Positions 36,277 through 45,701 are shown, counted from the stretch's first letter. The stretch is DNA of 64,000 nucleotides from Spongiibacter pelagi (GCF_014705705.1 NZ_JACXLD010000003.1:248001-312000); one strand, 5' to 3'. Notes: a model not told the origin generated them from the letters alone. Made by a program: numbers and translations.

Positions 36277-38151
36277 ATGCCCAGACGACAACAATTAAAA
36301 AACACCCAGCGTGAACGTCGGCAATACAAACGCCGAATGATCTACTGCCTCCTGTTTGTCAGTGCACTGATCGGCGTTATTGTGTACCGCTACAGTCATT
36401 TGCAGTTAATTGATTACGACATCTACAAAACCCAGTCTGACCGCAACCGCATTCAATTATTGCCATTGCCGCCTAAGCGGGGCCTGATTTTTGACCGCAA
36501 CGGCGAATTGCTGGCCGAAAATATTCCCAGCTACACCCTAACGCTGACCCGTGAGCGCATTAAATCCCTTGATGATACGCTCGCCGCGATTGCTGAAATC
36601 ATCGCCCTAGACGAGTCAGATGTTGAGCAATTTGAACGCCGCCTGCGGCATCGCCGCCCCTATCAGGGCATTCCGCTTAAATTCCGGCTGACCGAAGAAG
36701 AAATCGCCAAGCTGGCGGTGAACAGTTATCGCCTGCCGGGTGTTGAGGTGGATGCCCAGCTGGTTCGGCATTACCCCAAGGGCGAATTATTTGCCCATTT
36801 GCTGGGCTATGTTGGCCGCATCAGCGAGAAGGAACTGGAGGTTATTGATCCGGTCAATTACAGCGGCACCGACTTTATCGGCAAGATCGGTATTGAAAAA
36901 TACTACGAAGATTTGCTGCACGGCATCGTCGGTTATCAAAATGCCGAGAGTAATGCCCACGGCCGTATTCTGCGGGTGCTGGAACAGCACGACCCGCTAC
37001 CCGGTGGCGATATTCAACTGCATGTCGACAGCCAGGTGCAGGAAGTGGCATTTAGTGCCATGGCCGGACGGCGCGGCGCGGTCGTCGCCATCGACCCCAG
37101 AAGTGGTGGGGTGATCGCCATGGTGAGCACGCCCAGTTACGACACCAACCAGTTTGTAAACGGCATTAGCTCCAAGGATTACCAAGCGCTGAGTGGCGAC
37201 CGCAACTTGCCGCTGTTTAATCGGGCATTGCAGGGTCAATATCCGCCAGCATCGACGGTAAAACCGATTTGGGGATTGGCGGGTCTGTATTATGGCGTGG
37301 TTTCGCCCAATACCCGTTTTGTCGATCCGGGTTGGTTCTCGCTGCCTAATGATGAGCGCCGCTACCGCGATTGGAAGGTGGGCGGTCATGGCTACTCCAT
37401 TAATTTAGAGCAGGCAGTAGAACAGTCCTGCGACGTTTACTATTACGAGCTGGCCTACCGTTTAGGTATTGATCGCCTGCATGATTTTGGTGTGCGTTTT
37501 GGACTGGGTAATGCCACCGGCATAGACACCACCAATGAGCGCCGGGGCTTGATGCCCTCTCGGGAGTGGAAAGAAAACGTGTACGGCGGCCACTGGTATC
37601 CCGGTGAGACTATTAATATCGGTATCGGTCAGGGATTTATGCTGACCACACCCTTACAGTTAGCCGTGGCAACCTCGGTATTGGCATCTCAGGGTGAGTT
37701 GCGTGCGCCGCGTTTACTGGCCGCAGTAGACGGCCAGCCGGTGCAAGCCCCGCTTCTGGGTAAAATTGAAGATGTTTCCCAAGCGGATTGGAATGCGGTG
37801 CGCGCCAGTATGGAAGCGGTAATTTATGGTCAGCGCGGCACTGCGCGCGGTTTGCAGCGGGGGCTTGAATATACCCTAGCGGCCAAAACCGGTACCGCTC
37901 AGGTAGTGAGTATTGCCGCCGATGAAAAATACGATGCCGAGGCCTTGGCCATCGCCAAGCGTGACCACGCCCTGTTTATTGCTTTCGCCCCGGCAGAAAA
38001 GCCGGAAATTGCGGTGGCCGTGGTAATTGAAAATGGTGAGCATGGTGGCAGTGTGGCCGGGCCGGTGGCTCGCGCTGTTATTGATGCTTACCTACTTGGT
38101 GACACCAGCGCTAAAGCGCTGAAGATGAGTCGCGAGGACTCCGATGAGTAA
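36277..38151 (+). CDS. mrdA: Penicillin-binding protein 2 (elongasome transpeptidase)
   Basis: 624 aa. Cross-links peptidoglycan during lateral growth with RodA. One N-terminal membrane segment (IYCLLFVSALIGVIVY), the pedestal domain (RGLIFDRNGELLAENIPSYT), and the transpeptidase domain with SxxK in PPASTVKP, SxN-type SCD and KTG in AAKTGTAQV. Overlaps mrdB by 8 bp. Confidence 0.96.
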   Translation: MPRRQQLKNTQRERRQYKRRMIYCLLFVSALIGVIVYRYSHLQLIDYDIYKTQSDRNRIQLLPLPPKRGLIFDRNGELLAENIPSYTLTLTRERIKSLDDTLAAIAEIIALDESDVEQFERRLRHRRPYQGIPLKFRLTEEEIAKLAVNSYRLPGVEVDAQLVRHYPKGELFAHLLGYVGRISEKELEVIDPVNYSGTDFIGKIGIEKYYEDLLHGIVGYQNAESNAHGRILRVLEQHDPLPGGDIQLHVDSQVQEVAFSAMAGRRGAVVAIDPRSGGVIAMVSTPSYDTNQFVNGISSKDYQALSGDRNLPLFNRALQGQYPPASTVKPIWGLAGLYYGVVSPNTRFVDPGWFSLPNDERRYRDWKVGGHGYSINLEQAVEQSCDVYYYELAYRLGIDRLHDFGVRFGLGNATGIDTTNERRGLMPSREWKENVYGGHWYPGETINIGIGQGFMLTTPLQLAVATSVLASQGELRAPRLLAAVDGQPVQAPLLGKIEDVSQADWNAVRASMEAVIYGQRGTARGLQRGLEYTLAAKTGTAQVVSIAADEKYDAEALAIAKRDHALFIAFAPAEKPEIAVAVVIENGEHGGSVAGPVARAVIDAYLLGDTSAKALKMSREDSDE

Positions 38152-39289
38152 TACCGATTTTGTCCGCCAACTGCCAAACAGTCACGGCACTATGCCCCGT
38201 GAGCGCAGCTTGTCGCAGCGCTTACGGATCGATCCGGTACTGTTATTTCTTCTACTACTACTTGCGGGCACCGGGCTGTTTGTTCTCTACAGCGCCAGTG
38301 ATGGCAGCCAAGCCGCAGTGATGCGTCAGGGCCGCTATATGTCCGTCGCCTTTGTGGTAATGATTATTGTGGCGCAGTTCCACCCGGAGCAGATTCGCCG
38401 CTGGGCACCGGCGGGATTTGTGATCTGTGTGCTGATGTTGCTAGCAGTAGAGTTTGTTGGCGTTGGTGCCAAGGGCGCACAGCGTTGGTTGAGTTTAGGC
38501 GGTTTTCGTTTCCAGCCTTCCGAGTTGGCTAAACTCATGCTGCCGATAACCGTGGCGTGGTATCTGTCCAGCCACCCGTTGCCGCCTAACTGGCGATTTA
38601 CCGCAGGCAGTTTGGTCATTATTGGCCTTCCCACCGTCTTAGTGGCGATGCAGCCGGATTTGGGAACCTCGATTCTGGTGGCTGCCGCCGGTTTCTTTGT
38701 GCTGTTTCTCGCCGGTTTGAGCTGGTGGTTCATTCTCTCCGGTATTGGGGCTCTCGCGCTGGCGGCATGGCCGATGTGGACCTTTGTGCTGCACGACTAC
38801 CAGCGCCGCCGGATTCTTACCATGCTAGATCCCGAAGGCGACAAGCTCGGTGCAGGCTGGAATATCATTCAATCTAAAACCGCCATTGGTTCCGGTGGTT
38901 TTGAAGGCAAAGGCTGGATGCTCGGCACCCAATCCCATCTGGATTTTCTGCCAGAAAGCCACACCGATTTTATTATCGCGGTATTGGCCGAAGAGTTCGG
39001 TTTACGCGGGGTTTTGCTGCTATTGCTGCTCTACGGACTGATTATTTTGCGGGGAATGTGGATTGCCGCACAGGCCAAGCACAGCTTCGGCCGATTATTG
39101 GGCGGGAGTATTATCCTCACTTTTTTTGTCTATGTGTTTGTTAACATGGGAATGGTCTCCGGGCTGTTGCCAGTTGTGGGTGTGCCTCTGCCTTTGGTGA
39201 GTCAGGGCGGAACCTCGCTGGTGAGTTTGTTGATCGGATTTGGAATTTTAATGGGCATCTTTGCCGATGAGCGTTTAGTGCATCAGTAG
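38144..39289 (+). CDS. mrdB: SEDS peptidoglycan polymerase RodA
   Basis: 381 aa, about ten membrane segments. Polymerises lipid II into glycan strands with PBP2. SEDS markers: GAQRWLSLGGFRFQPSELAK, the WDFLPESHTDFI-like loop (DFLPESHTDFIIAVLAEEFG) and GLLPVVGVPLPLVSQGGTSL. Gene order mrdA-mrdB is universal in this group. Confidence 0.96.
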   Translation: MSNTDFVRQLPNSHGTMPRERSLSQRLRIDPVLLFLLLLLAGTGLFVLYSASDGSQAAVMRQGRYMSVAFVVMIIVAQFHPEQIRRWAPAGFVICVLMLLAVEFVGVGAKGAQRWLSLGGFRFQPSELAKLMLPITVAWYLSSHPLPPNWRFTAGSLVIIGLPTVLVAMQPDLGTSILVAAAGFFVLFLAGLSWWFILSGIGALALAAWPMWTFVLHDYQRRRILTMLDPEGDKLGAGWNIIQSKTAIGSGGFEGKGWMLGTQSHLDFLPESHTDFIIAVLAEEFGLRGVLLLLLLYGLIILRGMWIAAQAKHSFGRLLGGSIILTFFVYVFVNMGMVSGLLPVVGVPLPLVSQGGTSLVSLLIGFGILMGIFADERLVHQ

Positions 39290-39308
39290 GTAAAATGTTC
39301 TGCGAGTA

Positions 39309-40355
39309 ATGAGGTTAGAAAATAAAATGCGTAATACCGTTAAATCAGCTTGGGTAAAATCCGCACTCGCTAAACTGGCAGTGGCCGCAGCGGTATCTCT
39401 GCCGGCGGTCAGTATGGCGAATTATAGTGAGCATCCTCAGGCGCAGAGCTTTATTGAAACCATGACCAAGAAACATGGTTTTGACGCTAATTGGGTTAAT
39501 GGTGTGTTGGCCGGTGCTGAGAAAAAACAATCTATTCTGGATGCCATCGCCCGCCCTGCGGAATCGGTAATGACCTGGGGCCGTTACCGTCGCATCTTTA
39601 TTCAAGACACCCGCATTGACCAAGGTGTTGAGTTTTGGAATACCTACCGCGATGCCCTAGAGCGCGCAGAAGCTGAGTACGGCGTGCCTGCCCAAATGAT
39701 CGTGGGCATTATCGGCGTAGAAACCCGTTACGGTCGCAATAAAGGCAGCTACCGGGTAGTGGATGCGCTAGCCACTCTGGGTTTTGATTATCCCAAGCGC
39801 GGCAAGTTTTTCCTCGGCCAGTTGGAGCAATACCTGTTGATGGTGCGCGAGCAGCAATTTGAGCCGTTCTCGCTGGTGGGTTCCTATGCCGGCGCTATGG
39901 GCTATGGTCAGTTTATTCCCAGCAGTTATCGCGCTTACGCCGTCGATTTTGACGGCGATAATCAGGCCGATATTGTCAACAATCCCGTAGATGCCATCGG
40001 TAGTGTCGCCAATTATTTTGCTGAGCACGGCTGGAAGAAAGGCGAACCCGTTGCCTTTCCCGCTCTGCTGGCCAAATCGGTGGATGATGCCCAGTTCAAC
40101 ACCGGTTTGAAACCGGTAAAAACCCTGTCAGAACTGGCGAAGGTGGGCATTCGCCCGGAAGCGAAGCTCGCCGGTGAGCTAAAGGCGACAGCCATGAAAC
40201 TGGACGGCGCTGAGGGGGATGAATACTGGGTTGGACTGAATAATTTTTATGTGATTACCCGCTACAACCACAGTGCAATGTACGCCATGGCCGCTTGGCA
40301 ACTCAGCCAATTGGTCGCTGAAAAATACCACGCCAGCATGACCGCGAGCCGTTGA
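39309..40355 (+). CDS. mltB: Membrane-bound lytic transglycosylase B
   Basis: 348 aa (a second ATG at 39327 is also possible). Signal sequence (LAVAAAVSLPAVSMA) without a lipobox Cys, so a soluble periplasmic form rather than the E. coli lipoprotein. Catalytic Glu in IIGVETRYGRNKGSY, and GAMGYGQFIPSSYRAYAVDFDGD is family-typical. Cuts glycan strands to 1,6-anhydro products. Confidence 0.93.
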   Translation: MRLENKMRNTVKSAWVKSALAKLAVAAAVSLPAVSMANYSEHPQAQSFIETMTKKHGFDANWVNGVLAGAEKKQSILDAIARPAESVMTWGRYRRIFIQDTRIDQGVEFWNTYRDALERAEAEYGVPAQMIVGIIGVETRYGRNKGSYRVVDALATLGFDYPKRGKFFLGQLEQYLLMVREQQFEPFSLVGSYAGAMGYGQFIPSSYRAYAVDFDGDNQADIVNNPVDAIGSVANYFAEHGWKKGEPVAFPALLAKSVDDAQFNTGLKPVKTLSELAKVGIRPEAKLAGELKATAMKLDGAEGDEYWVGLNNFYVITRYNHSAMYAMAAWQLSQLVAEKYHASMTASR

Positions 40356-40357
40356 TA

Positions 40358-41206
40358 ATGAGAGTAGGTGATCTGGGCTTTTCCACCCAGGGACTGGTAT
40401 TTGCGGCGGCCTTATTATTGGCGGCTTGCTCCACAACTCCCCCGGCAAACAAGGCTGGGAGCAGTGCAAGTGACTTTGCCAGCCAAAAAGATGGTACGCC
40501 GCTGCGCGCACCTACCGCTGCTGAAATGCAAGATGCCCAGCCGCGCAATGAGCCGATTTTGCCCCGTGGCAATAAAACTCCCTATGTGGTCGCGGGCAAG
40601 CAGTACCAGCTTATTGAAGATCACAAGGGCTTTAGTCAGCGTGGTACCGCGTCTTGGTACGGCACTAAATTTCATGGCCGTTATACCTCAAATGGCGAGG
40701 TCTATGATGTGTACTCAATGAGCGCCGCCCATAAAACCCTGCCTATTCCGGTGTTTGTTCGCGTTACTAATTTGGAGAACGGCAGGCAGGCGGTCGTGCG
40801 GGTAAATGATCGCGGCCCTTTCCATGATGATCGAATTATTGACCTTTCTTATTCCGCTGCGGTCAAACTTGGCTTCGCGAATAAGGGTACTGCAGCGGTG
40901 GAAATTGAGGTCATTGACACGGATAATAGCCCGTTAATTGGCGAGCCAACGCAGTATTTCTTACAAGTGGCGGCATTTCAGCAGTTGCGCTCTGCTCAGC
41001 AGTTGGAAGCCTCATTAAGCGCGAATTTGGGCTTTCCTGTGCAGATTGCCTCCAGTTCCCAGCGTGACTCGGCAATACATAGAGTGCGAGTGGGGCCATT
41101 GAAAGACTTCTCTACTGTGCAGGACGCACGTAAAAATCTGGCCAAAGTATGGTCAGGTCAGCCGCAGTTGTTGGTTGAAAACAGTACGGTTGAAGCTAAC
41201 TTTTAA
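40358..41206 (+). CDS. rlpA: Septal/endolytic transglycosylase RlpA lipoprotein
   Basis: 282 aa from ATG 40358, 2 nt after the mltB stop. Lipobox LLAACS. Double-psi beta-barrel domain with GTASWYGTKFHGRYTSNGE and VRVNDRGPFHDDRIIDLS (catalytic His/Asp region), then a C-terminal SPOR domain (FLQVAAFQQLRSAQQLE) that targets denuded septal glycan. RlpA cleaves naked glycans in Pseudomonas. Confidence 0.94.
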   Translation: MRVGDLGFSTQGLVFAAALLLAACSTTPPANKAGSSASDFASQKDGTPLRAPTAAEMQDAQPRNEPILPRGNKTPYVVAGKQYQLIEDHKGFSQRGTASWYGTKFHGRYTSNGEVYDVYSMSAAHKTLPIPVFVRVTNLENGRQAVVRVNDRGPFHDDRIIDLSYSAAVKLGFANKGTAAVEIEVIDTDNSPLIGEPTQYFLQVAAFQQLRSAQQLEASLSANLGFPVQIASSSQRDSAIHRVRVGPLKDFSTVQDARKNLAKVWSGQPQLLVENSTVEANF

Positions 41207-41210
41207 TTTG

Positions 41211-41230
41211 TTCGGCAATACGGTGCCGAA
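41211..41230 (+). other. Intergenic hairpin between rlpA and dacA
   Basis: TTCGGCA (41211-41217) pairs with TGCCGAA (41224-41230). No T-run follows on the plus strand, so it may be an mRNA processing or stability element rather than a terminator. Confidence 0.45.
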
Positions 41231-41253
41231 CTCAAAAAAACGTCAAGGTAACG

Positions 41254-42453
41254 ATGATTTTAGCTGTGAATAAAACTCGGGCGGCAACGTCTGTAAAAAA
41301 CCTCGTAATTTACTGTTTACTGGCGCTATTGCCCGGATTGGCTCAGGCCCAGATTAATCTGATTCCCGCCGCACCGGCTATTGCCGCTTCCGGGTATTTA
41401 TTGATTGATGCCGATAGTGGCGCCGTACTGGTTGAAGAAAATGCCGATGAGCGTTTGCCCCCCGCCAGCTTAACCAAACTGATGACCAGCTATGTGCTGG
41501 CCTATGAGCTGGAACACGGTCAAGTTAACAACGGTGATATGGTCACCATCAGCAAAAATGCCTGGGCGCAAAACCCAATTTTTAACGGCTCATCCCTGAT
41601 GTGGATCGAGGTGGGCAAGCAAGTCAGCTTGGGTGAACTGCATAAAGGGATTGTGATCTCCAGCGGTAACGATGCCAGCCTTGCGGTGGCGGAATATTTG
41701 GCGGGCAGTGAAGATGCCTTCGCCAGTATGATGAATCAACATGCGCAAATGTTGGGTATGGATAATACCCATTATGTAAATTCCCACGGCCTGCCGAACC
41801 CAGAACATTACACTTCAGCTCGTGATCTGGCGATTCTGGCCAAGGCCATTATCGGTCAGAAAGAAGAGTACAAGCTGTACAGCGAAAAAGAATTTGAATT
41901 CAACGGCATCAAACAGAAAAACCGCAACCGCCTGCTGTGGAGTGACCCCAGTGTCGACGGCCTGAAAACCGGTCACACCCAAGAAGCGGGTTACTGTCTC
42001 GTTTCCTCGGCAGTGCGTGACGGAATGCGTTTAATCTCTGTGGTGATGGGCACCTCTAGTGAATCTGCGCGTGAGCGTGAAACACAGAAATTGCTGTCTT
42101 ATGGTTTCCGCTATTTTGAAACCCACCACCTTTACAACGCCGGTGATGAACTGAGCAGCAGCAAACTGTGGAAAGGCGCCAAAGATAGCGTCAGCCTCGG
42201 TGTGGCAGAAGATGTCTATCTGACTATTCCTCGCGGTAAGAGCGAAGCGCTCAATGCAGAACTGATTGTTAACGATGAACTCACCGCGCCCATCGAACAG
42301 GGCCAACCCTACGGTGAGTTGGTGGTTACCCTTAACGATGAAGAACAATTGCGCGTGCCGCTGGTGGCGCTTGAAAGCGTGAAAGAAGGCAGCATCTTCA
42401 AACGAATTTGGGATGCCTTGGTACTGTTTTTCATTGGTCTGATTCCGGTATGA
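41254..42453 (+). CDS. dacA: D-alanyl-D-alanine carboxypeptidase (PBP5/6 type)
   Basis: 399 aa. Signal peptide (LALLPGLAQA), active site PASLTKLMTSY (SxxK), SSGN, and KTGHTQEAGYC (KTG). The C-terminal PBP5_C domain ends in an amphipathic membrane-binding helix ([18 protein letters not shown]). Trims the terminal D-Ala from pentapeptides. Stop overlaps ybeD ATG. Confidence 0.95.
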   Translation: MILAVNKTRAATSVKNLVIYCLLALLPGLAQAQINLIPAAPAIAASGYLLIDADSGAVLVEENADERLPPASLTKLMTSYVLAYELEHGQVNNGDMVTISKNAWAQNPIFNGSSLMWIEVGKQVSLGELHKGIVISSGNDASLAVAEYLAGSEDAFASMMNQHAQMLGMDNTHYVNSHGLPNPEHYTSARDLAILAKAIIGQKEEYKLYSEKEFEFNGIKQKNRNRLLWSDPSVDGLKTGHTQEAGYCLVSSAVRDGMRLISVVMGTSSESARERETQKLLSYGFRYFETHHLYNAGDELSSSKLWKGAKDSVSLGVAEDVYLTIPRGKSEALNAELIVNDELTAPIEQGQPYGELVVTLNDEEQLRVPLVALESVKEGSIFKRIWDALVLFFIGLIPV

Positions 42454-42731
42454 CCGCCATGAGCCAACAGCAAGAACCGCCTAAAATTGAATTCCCCTGT
42501 GACTATCCCATTAAAGTCATTGGGGATGCCGAGGCCGACCTTCGTACCCGCGTTATTGAAATCATGCGCGATCATGCCGACGTAGTATATGAAGAGCGAA
42601 TTACCGAGCGTATGAGCCGCGAAGGGCGCTTTCTTGCTGTGACCATAACGATTGTAGCCACTGGCCAACCCCAGTTAGAAAATATTTTTACCGACCTCAA
42701 AGCCACTGGCATTGTGAAAATGGTGCTGTAA
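42450..42731 (+). CDS. ybeD: YbeD/DUF493 family protein
   Basis: 93 aa, start ATG 42450 in an ATGA overlap with dacA (second ATG 42459). Ferredoxin-like ACT-type fold ([19 protein letters not shown] ... [20 protein letters not shown]). Always between dacA and lipB; possible allosteric or lipoate-linked role, not proven. Confidence 0.92.
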   Translation: MTAMSQQQEPPKIEFPCDYPIKVIGDAEADLRTRVIEIMRDHADVVYEERITERMSREGRFLAVTITIVATGQPQLENIFTDLKATGIVKMVL

Positions 42732-43429
42732 TGGCTGAAAAGAAAAATACCGGCACACTGTATATTCGCGAGTTAGGGCATCAGCCCTATGAACCTGTGT
42801 GGCACGCCATGCAGGGCTATACCGAAACCCGCGACGAAAACAGCCACGATGAACTGTGGTTTCTCGAACACGACGCCGTGTTTACCCAAGGGCAAGCGGG
42901 CAAAGCCGAACACCTCTTAATGCCTGGCGATATTCCCGTTGTACAAGTAGATCGCGGTGGGCAGGTTACCTATCACGGCCCCGGTCAATTAGTGGGCTAT
43001 GTGTTGATCGATCTGCGTCGCCGAGGCCTAGGCGTGCGTGAGCTGGTTACCGCTATTGAAGAAAGCATTGTTGAATACCTTGCTGGGCTGGATCTAAAAG
43101 CCCATCCCCGTGCCGATGCGCCCGGTGTTTATGTTGAAAGCGGTGCCAAAATTGCCCAGATTGGTTTACGGGTTAGCCGGGGCTGCAGTTTTCATGGCCT
43201 TAGCCTGAATCTCGATATGGACCTCAGCGTCTTTAAGCGCATTAACCCCTGTGGCCACCAAGGCCTAGAAGTGACCGACCTCAGCCAGCAGCGCGGAGAA
43301 GCGCCTGCCATGACCATTGTGTCGCAAAAACTGGGCGAGATATTGGCAAAGAAATTAGGCTATCAAACAATCGAAGCTAGCAAAGATAATAATCTGCCAA
43401 CGGTGGCAGCGGAGAAACAAGCATCATGA
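42731..43429 (+). CDS. lipB: Octanoyltransferase
   Basis: 232 aa. Transfers octanoyl from ACP to lipoyl domains. [20 protein letters not shown], the Lys of [11 protein letters not shown] and HGLSLNL are present. TAATG overlap with ybeD and ATGA overlap with lipA show tight coupling. Confidence 0.96.
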   Translation: MAEKKNTGTLYIRELGHQPYEPVWHAMQGYTETRDENSHDELWFLEHDAVFTQGQAGKAEHLLMPGDIPVVQVDRGGQVTYHGPGQLVGYVLIDLRRRGLGVRELVTAIEESIVEYLAGLDLKAHPRADAPGVYVESGAKIAQIGLRVSRGCSFHGLSLNLDMDLSVFKRINPCGHQGLEVTDLSQQRGEAPAMTIVSQKLGEILAKKLGYQTIEASKDNNLPTVAAEKQAS

Positions 43430-44379
43430 AAAAAGTCGTGCAGGGCGAAAAACTGCGTGGCGCTGAAAAAGTCGCACGTATCCCGGTAAAGGTGATCCCC
43501 ACCGTCGAGCTGCCGGCAAAGCCCAAGTGGATTCGCGCCAAACTGCCAGCCAGCCCAGAAATTAGCCGCATCAAACAAATTCTGCGCAAGCACAAACTGG
43601 CCTCAGTTTGCGAAGAAGCCGCTTGCCCAAACTTGGGTGAATGTTTTAGCGGCGGCACCGCAACTTTTATGATTATGGGCGAAGTCTGTACCCGCCGCTG
43701 TCCATTCTGCGACGTGGCCCACGGCCGCCCCAATCCACTGGATGAAAACGAGCCGGTAGAACTGGCCGAAGCCATTGCCGAAATGCAGCTTAAATATGTT
43801 GTTATTACCTCGGTAGACCGCGATGACCTGCGCGATGGTGGCGCCCAGCATTTTGCAGACTGTATTCGCGAAACCCGTGCTCGCACGCCCGGTATTCGGG
43901 TTGAAGTACTGGTGCCAGATTTTCGTGGGCGTATGGACGTTGCGCTGGATATTCTCGAAAAAGAAGCGCCAGACGTGTTCAATCACAACCTTGAATCAGT
44001 GCCTAGCCTCTACAAAAAAATCCGCCCCGGCTCAGACTACCAATGGTCACTCGACCTGCTTAAAAAATACAAAGAGCGCCGCCCCGATGTACTGACCAAA
44101 TCCGGCTTGATGCTGGGCTTGGGTGAAACCCCTGAAGAACTTATTCAGGTAATGAAAGACATGCGAGCGCACGATATCGACATGATCACCTTGGGCCAAT
44201 ACCTGCAGCCAAGCCGTGATCACCTGGCGGTAGAAAGGTTCGTTACCCCAGAAGAGTTTGAAGAGTTTGGCCGTATTGCTGAAGAACTCGGTTTTAAAAG
44301 CGTGGCCAGCGGTCCGCTTGTTAGATCTTCATACCACGCAGATAAACAGGTCGACCTAAGTTTGTTGATGGGTAAATAA
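43426..44379 (+). CDS. lipA: Lipoyl synthase
   Basis: 317 aa radical-SAM enzyme inserting two sulfurs into octanoyl groups. Auxiliary cluster ligands [12 protein letters not shown], radical-SAM CTRRCPFC, and the C-terminal RSSYHAD serine ligand are intact. Last gene of the operon. Confidence 0.97.
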   Translation: MKKVVQGEKLRGAEKVARIPVKVIPTVELPAKPKWIRAKLPASPEISRIKQILRKHKLASVCEEAACPNLGECFSGGTATFMIMGEVCTRRCPFCDVAHGRPNPLDENEPVELAEAIAEMQLKYVVITSVDRDDLRDGGAQHFADCIRETRARTPGIRVEVLVPDFRGRMDVALDILEKEAPDVFNHNLESVPSLYKKIRPGSDYQWSLDLLKKYKERRPDVLTKSGLMLGLGETPEELIQVMKDMRAHDIDMITLGQYLQPSRDHLAVERFVTPEEFEEFGRIAEELGFKSVASGPLVRSSYHADKQVDLSLLMGK

Positions 44380-44398
44380 CTTACGCCTAAAAAATTCT

Positions 44399-44411
44399 GG
44401 GGGCGGTTTAC
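44399..44411 (+). repeat. Left 13-bp terminal inverted repeat of the accessory island
   Basis: GGGGGCGGTTTAC, the exact reverse complement of 45710-45722. It is also the outer part of an 18-bp hairpin arm. Confidence 0.75.
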
Positions 44412-44446
44412 GTAATTGCTATGTTTTGAATTACGTAAACCGCCCC
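44400..44446. other. Perfect 18-bp stem hairpin after lipA
   Basis: GGGGCGGTTTACGTAATT (44400-44417) pairs fully with 44429-44446 around an 11-nt loop. No T-run follows on either strand, so it is not a standard terminator, although it may block read-through or protect mRNA. It marks the left edge of the accessory island. Confidence 0.8.
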
Positions 44447-44456
44447 TAAATTTAGT

Positions 44457-44630
44457 TTATGACTTCCACTGAATGTCCAGCTTTCGCTTCTAAGTGGCGC
44501 AATCGCGCAGATATAAATTAATCAAACTTTGGCAGGGAACGCCAGAGCCCTTTGCCATCTCCTTGAAATAGTCAAACATGTCTTCGCTGAGTCTAAAAGT
44601 CACAGATTTTTTAGCTTTGATGCACAGGCT
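44457..44630 (-). pseudogene. Remnant of a BrnA/CopG-type antitoxin
   Basis: The minus strand reads KKSVTFRLSEDMFDYFKEM ... GVPCQSLINLYLRDCAT, then an in-frame TAG (44492-44490), then KRKLDIQWKS and TAA (44459-44457). The SLINLYLRDCA block and the final KLDxxW are typical of ribbon-helix-helix antitoxins. The frame is closed upstream by TAA (44633-44631) with no proper start, so the N-terminus is lost and the C-terminus is cut by a nonsense codon. No toxin partner remains. Confidence 0.75.
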
Positions 44631-44731
44631 TTACAATGAAGTTGAGGGGTGCAATCTCAGTGTGGCTAAGGTATTGATTTTGTATACTAATTTAACAAAT
44701 GGATATGTTGGTGTAGCTTTGCCAATTGAAA

Positions 44732-44751
44732 TGTACGATAAATGTCGTACA
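44732..44751 (+). promoter_or_regulatory. Operator-like palindrome of the 44.8-kb gene pair
   Basis: TGTACGA (44732-44738) and TCGTACA (44745-44751), perfect 7-bp arms with a 6-nt spacer. It ends 3 nt before a strong ribosome site TGGAGGG (44755-44761). The position suits autorepression. Confidence 0.65.
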
Positions 44752-44764
44752 ATTTGGAGGGCGT

Positions 44765-45061
44765 ATGGGGTACAAGGACGTTAAGGCACAAGTTTTGGCT
44801 TGCCTGAAGGATGGCGCGGTTTCTCACCAGGAAAGGGCAGATATTGATGTTAAGAATCTATTGGCAACCGGCCAAGTTTCACTGGATGACGTTGCGACCA
44901 TAATTGGGCGGTCACGAGGAAGCCAATATAGCTCTAGCCCCCATCATGTGGTTGACGATGTGGAAGTCCACATTATCAAAACCAAGTATGGTGACGAAGA
45001 CTGGTACATCAAGTGGTATTTCATTGAGCCCAACAGCGTATTTATTAGTGTGCATCACTGA
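44765..45061 (+). CDS. Putative toxin of a type II pair, MqsR-like in style
   Basis: 98 aa from ATG 44765; the long upstream extension to 44726 would run through the palindrome and is rejected. Sequence: VKAQVLACLKDGAVSHQERA, NLLATGQVSLDDVATIIGRS, VHIIKTKYGDEDWYIKWYFI, VFISVHH. The order helix, helix, then a three-strand sheet with terminal His resembles RelE/MqsR-fold toxins, and the next gene has an MqsA-like zinc ribbon. Resemblance is by pattern only. Operator, tight spacing (9 nt to the next gene) and island setting support a toxin-antitoxin reading. Confidence 0.55.
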   Translation: MGYKDVKAQVLACLKDGAVSHQERADIDVKNLLATGQVSLDDVATIIGRSRGSQYSSSPHHVVDDVEVHIIKTKYGDEDWYIKWYFIEPNSVFISVHH

Positions 45062-45070
45062 GGTGGCGTT

Positions 45071-45664
45071 ATGAAAATTTTCAAAGTGGGCGATTCGCAA
45101 AAGGCGATCTGTGAGCACTGCCGTTCGCTTGAAAATGCGACCTTCAAATTGCGGGATGTTCCGTTCAGTGACGGCTCTGGTGTGGTGAAGAACGTGCTAG
45201 TCGGTATCTGTGATAAATGTGACCAGGTCTGTTTGTTACCACATCAATCTACGCCTGCGGTCAAAAAACAATTGGACGCTCAACGCAAGCCGATTGAAAG
45301 CCGATTGCCAGCGCATTTGGTGGATATTTTGAATCTGGCTACATATGAGTTGGGTGGCTCAACTGATTTTGTGCCGAGCTTGATGAAATACTATATACAT
45401 GCTCTTGCATCGGACGAAAAGGCCGCTCAAAAAATAGTGAACCTCTTGCAGAGTGAGCTTGCTCAGGGTAAAGCAGATAAGCGGCTTTCGTTAAAAGGAC
45501 GCAGGATTCTCGAAGAACTTGATGCCTTGAAAGCCATTTCTCAAATCGAGAATACCACTGATCTCATTAAAGGCATCATTCTCAAGATCAACGACGATAT
45601 CTTGGTAAATAAGCGTTCGAAACGAATGAAAGAACTGAAAAATATTGTTGCTGCCGTTGCCTAA
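45071..45664 (+). CDS. Putative antitoxin with YgiT/MqsA-like zinc ribbon and helical domain
   Basis: 197 aa. N-terminal CxxC ... CxxC zinc ribbon (ICEHCRS ... VGICDKCDQV, residues 14-55), spaced as in MqsA/YgiT antitoxins (including a KLRDVPF segment). MqsA then has an HTH_3 domain; here the remaining 130 aa are a different, mainly helical, region (LPAHLVDILNLATYELGGS, FVPSLMKYYIHALASDEKAA, RRILEELDALKAISQIEN). It could bind DNA as a ribbon-helix-helix-like or unknown fold. Ribosome site GAGGTGG just after the toxin stop. I do not recognise the full architecture. Confidence 0.55.
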   Translation: MKIFKVGDSQKAICEHCRSLENATFKLRDVPFSDGSGVVKNVLVGICDKCDQVCLLPHQSTPAVKKQLDAQRKPIESRLPAHLVDILNLATYELGGSTDFVPSLMKYYIHALASDEKAAQKIVNLLQSELAQGKADKRLSLKGRRILEELDALKAISQIENTTDLIKGIILKINDDILVNKRSKRMKELKNIVAAVA

Positions 45665-45701
45665 AGGGTGACGGCTAGTGAATACAGGTTGCCTTCGTGA
45701 T

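Noticed and set aside
44578-44784. 68-aa forward open frame before the 44.8-kb pair.
   Set aside because: It runs over the antitoxin pseudogene, the palindrome and the ribosome site of the next gene, and shows no protein family features.
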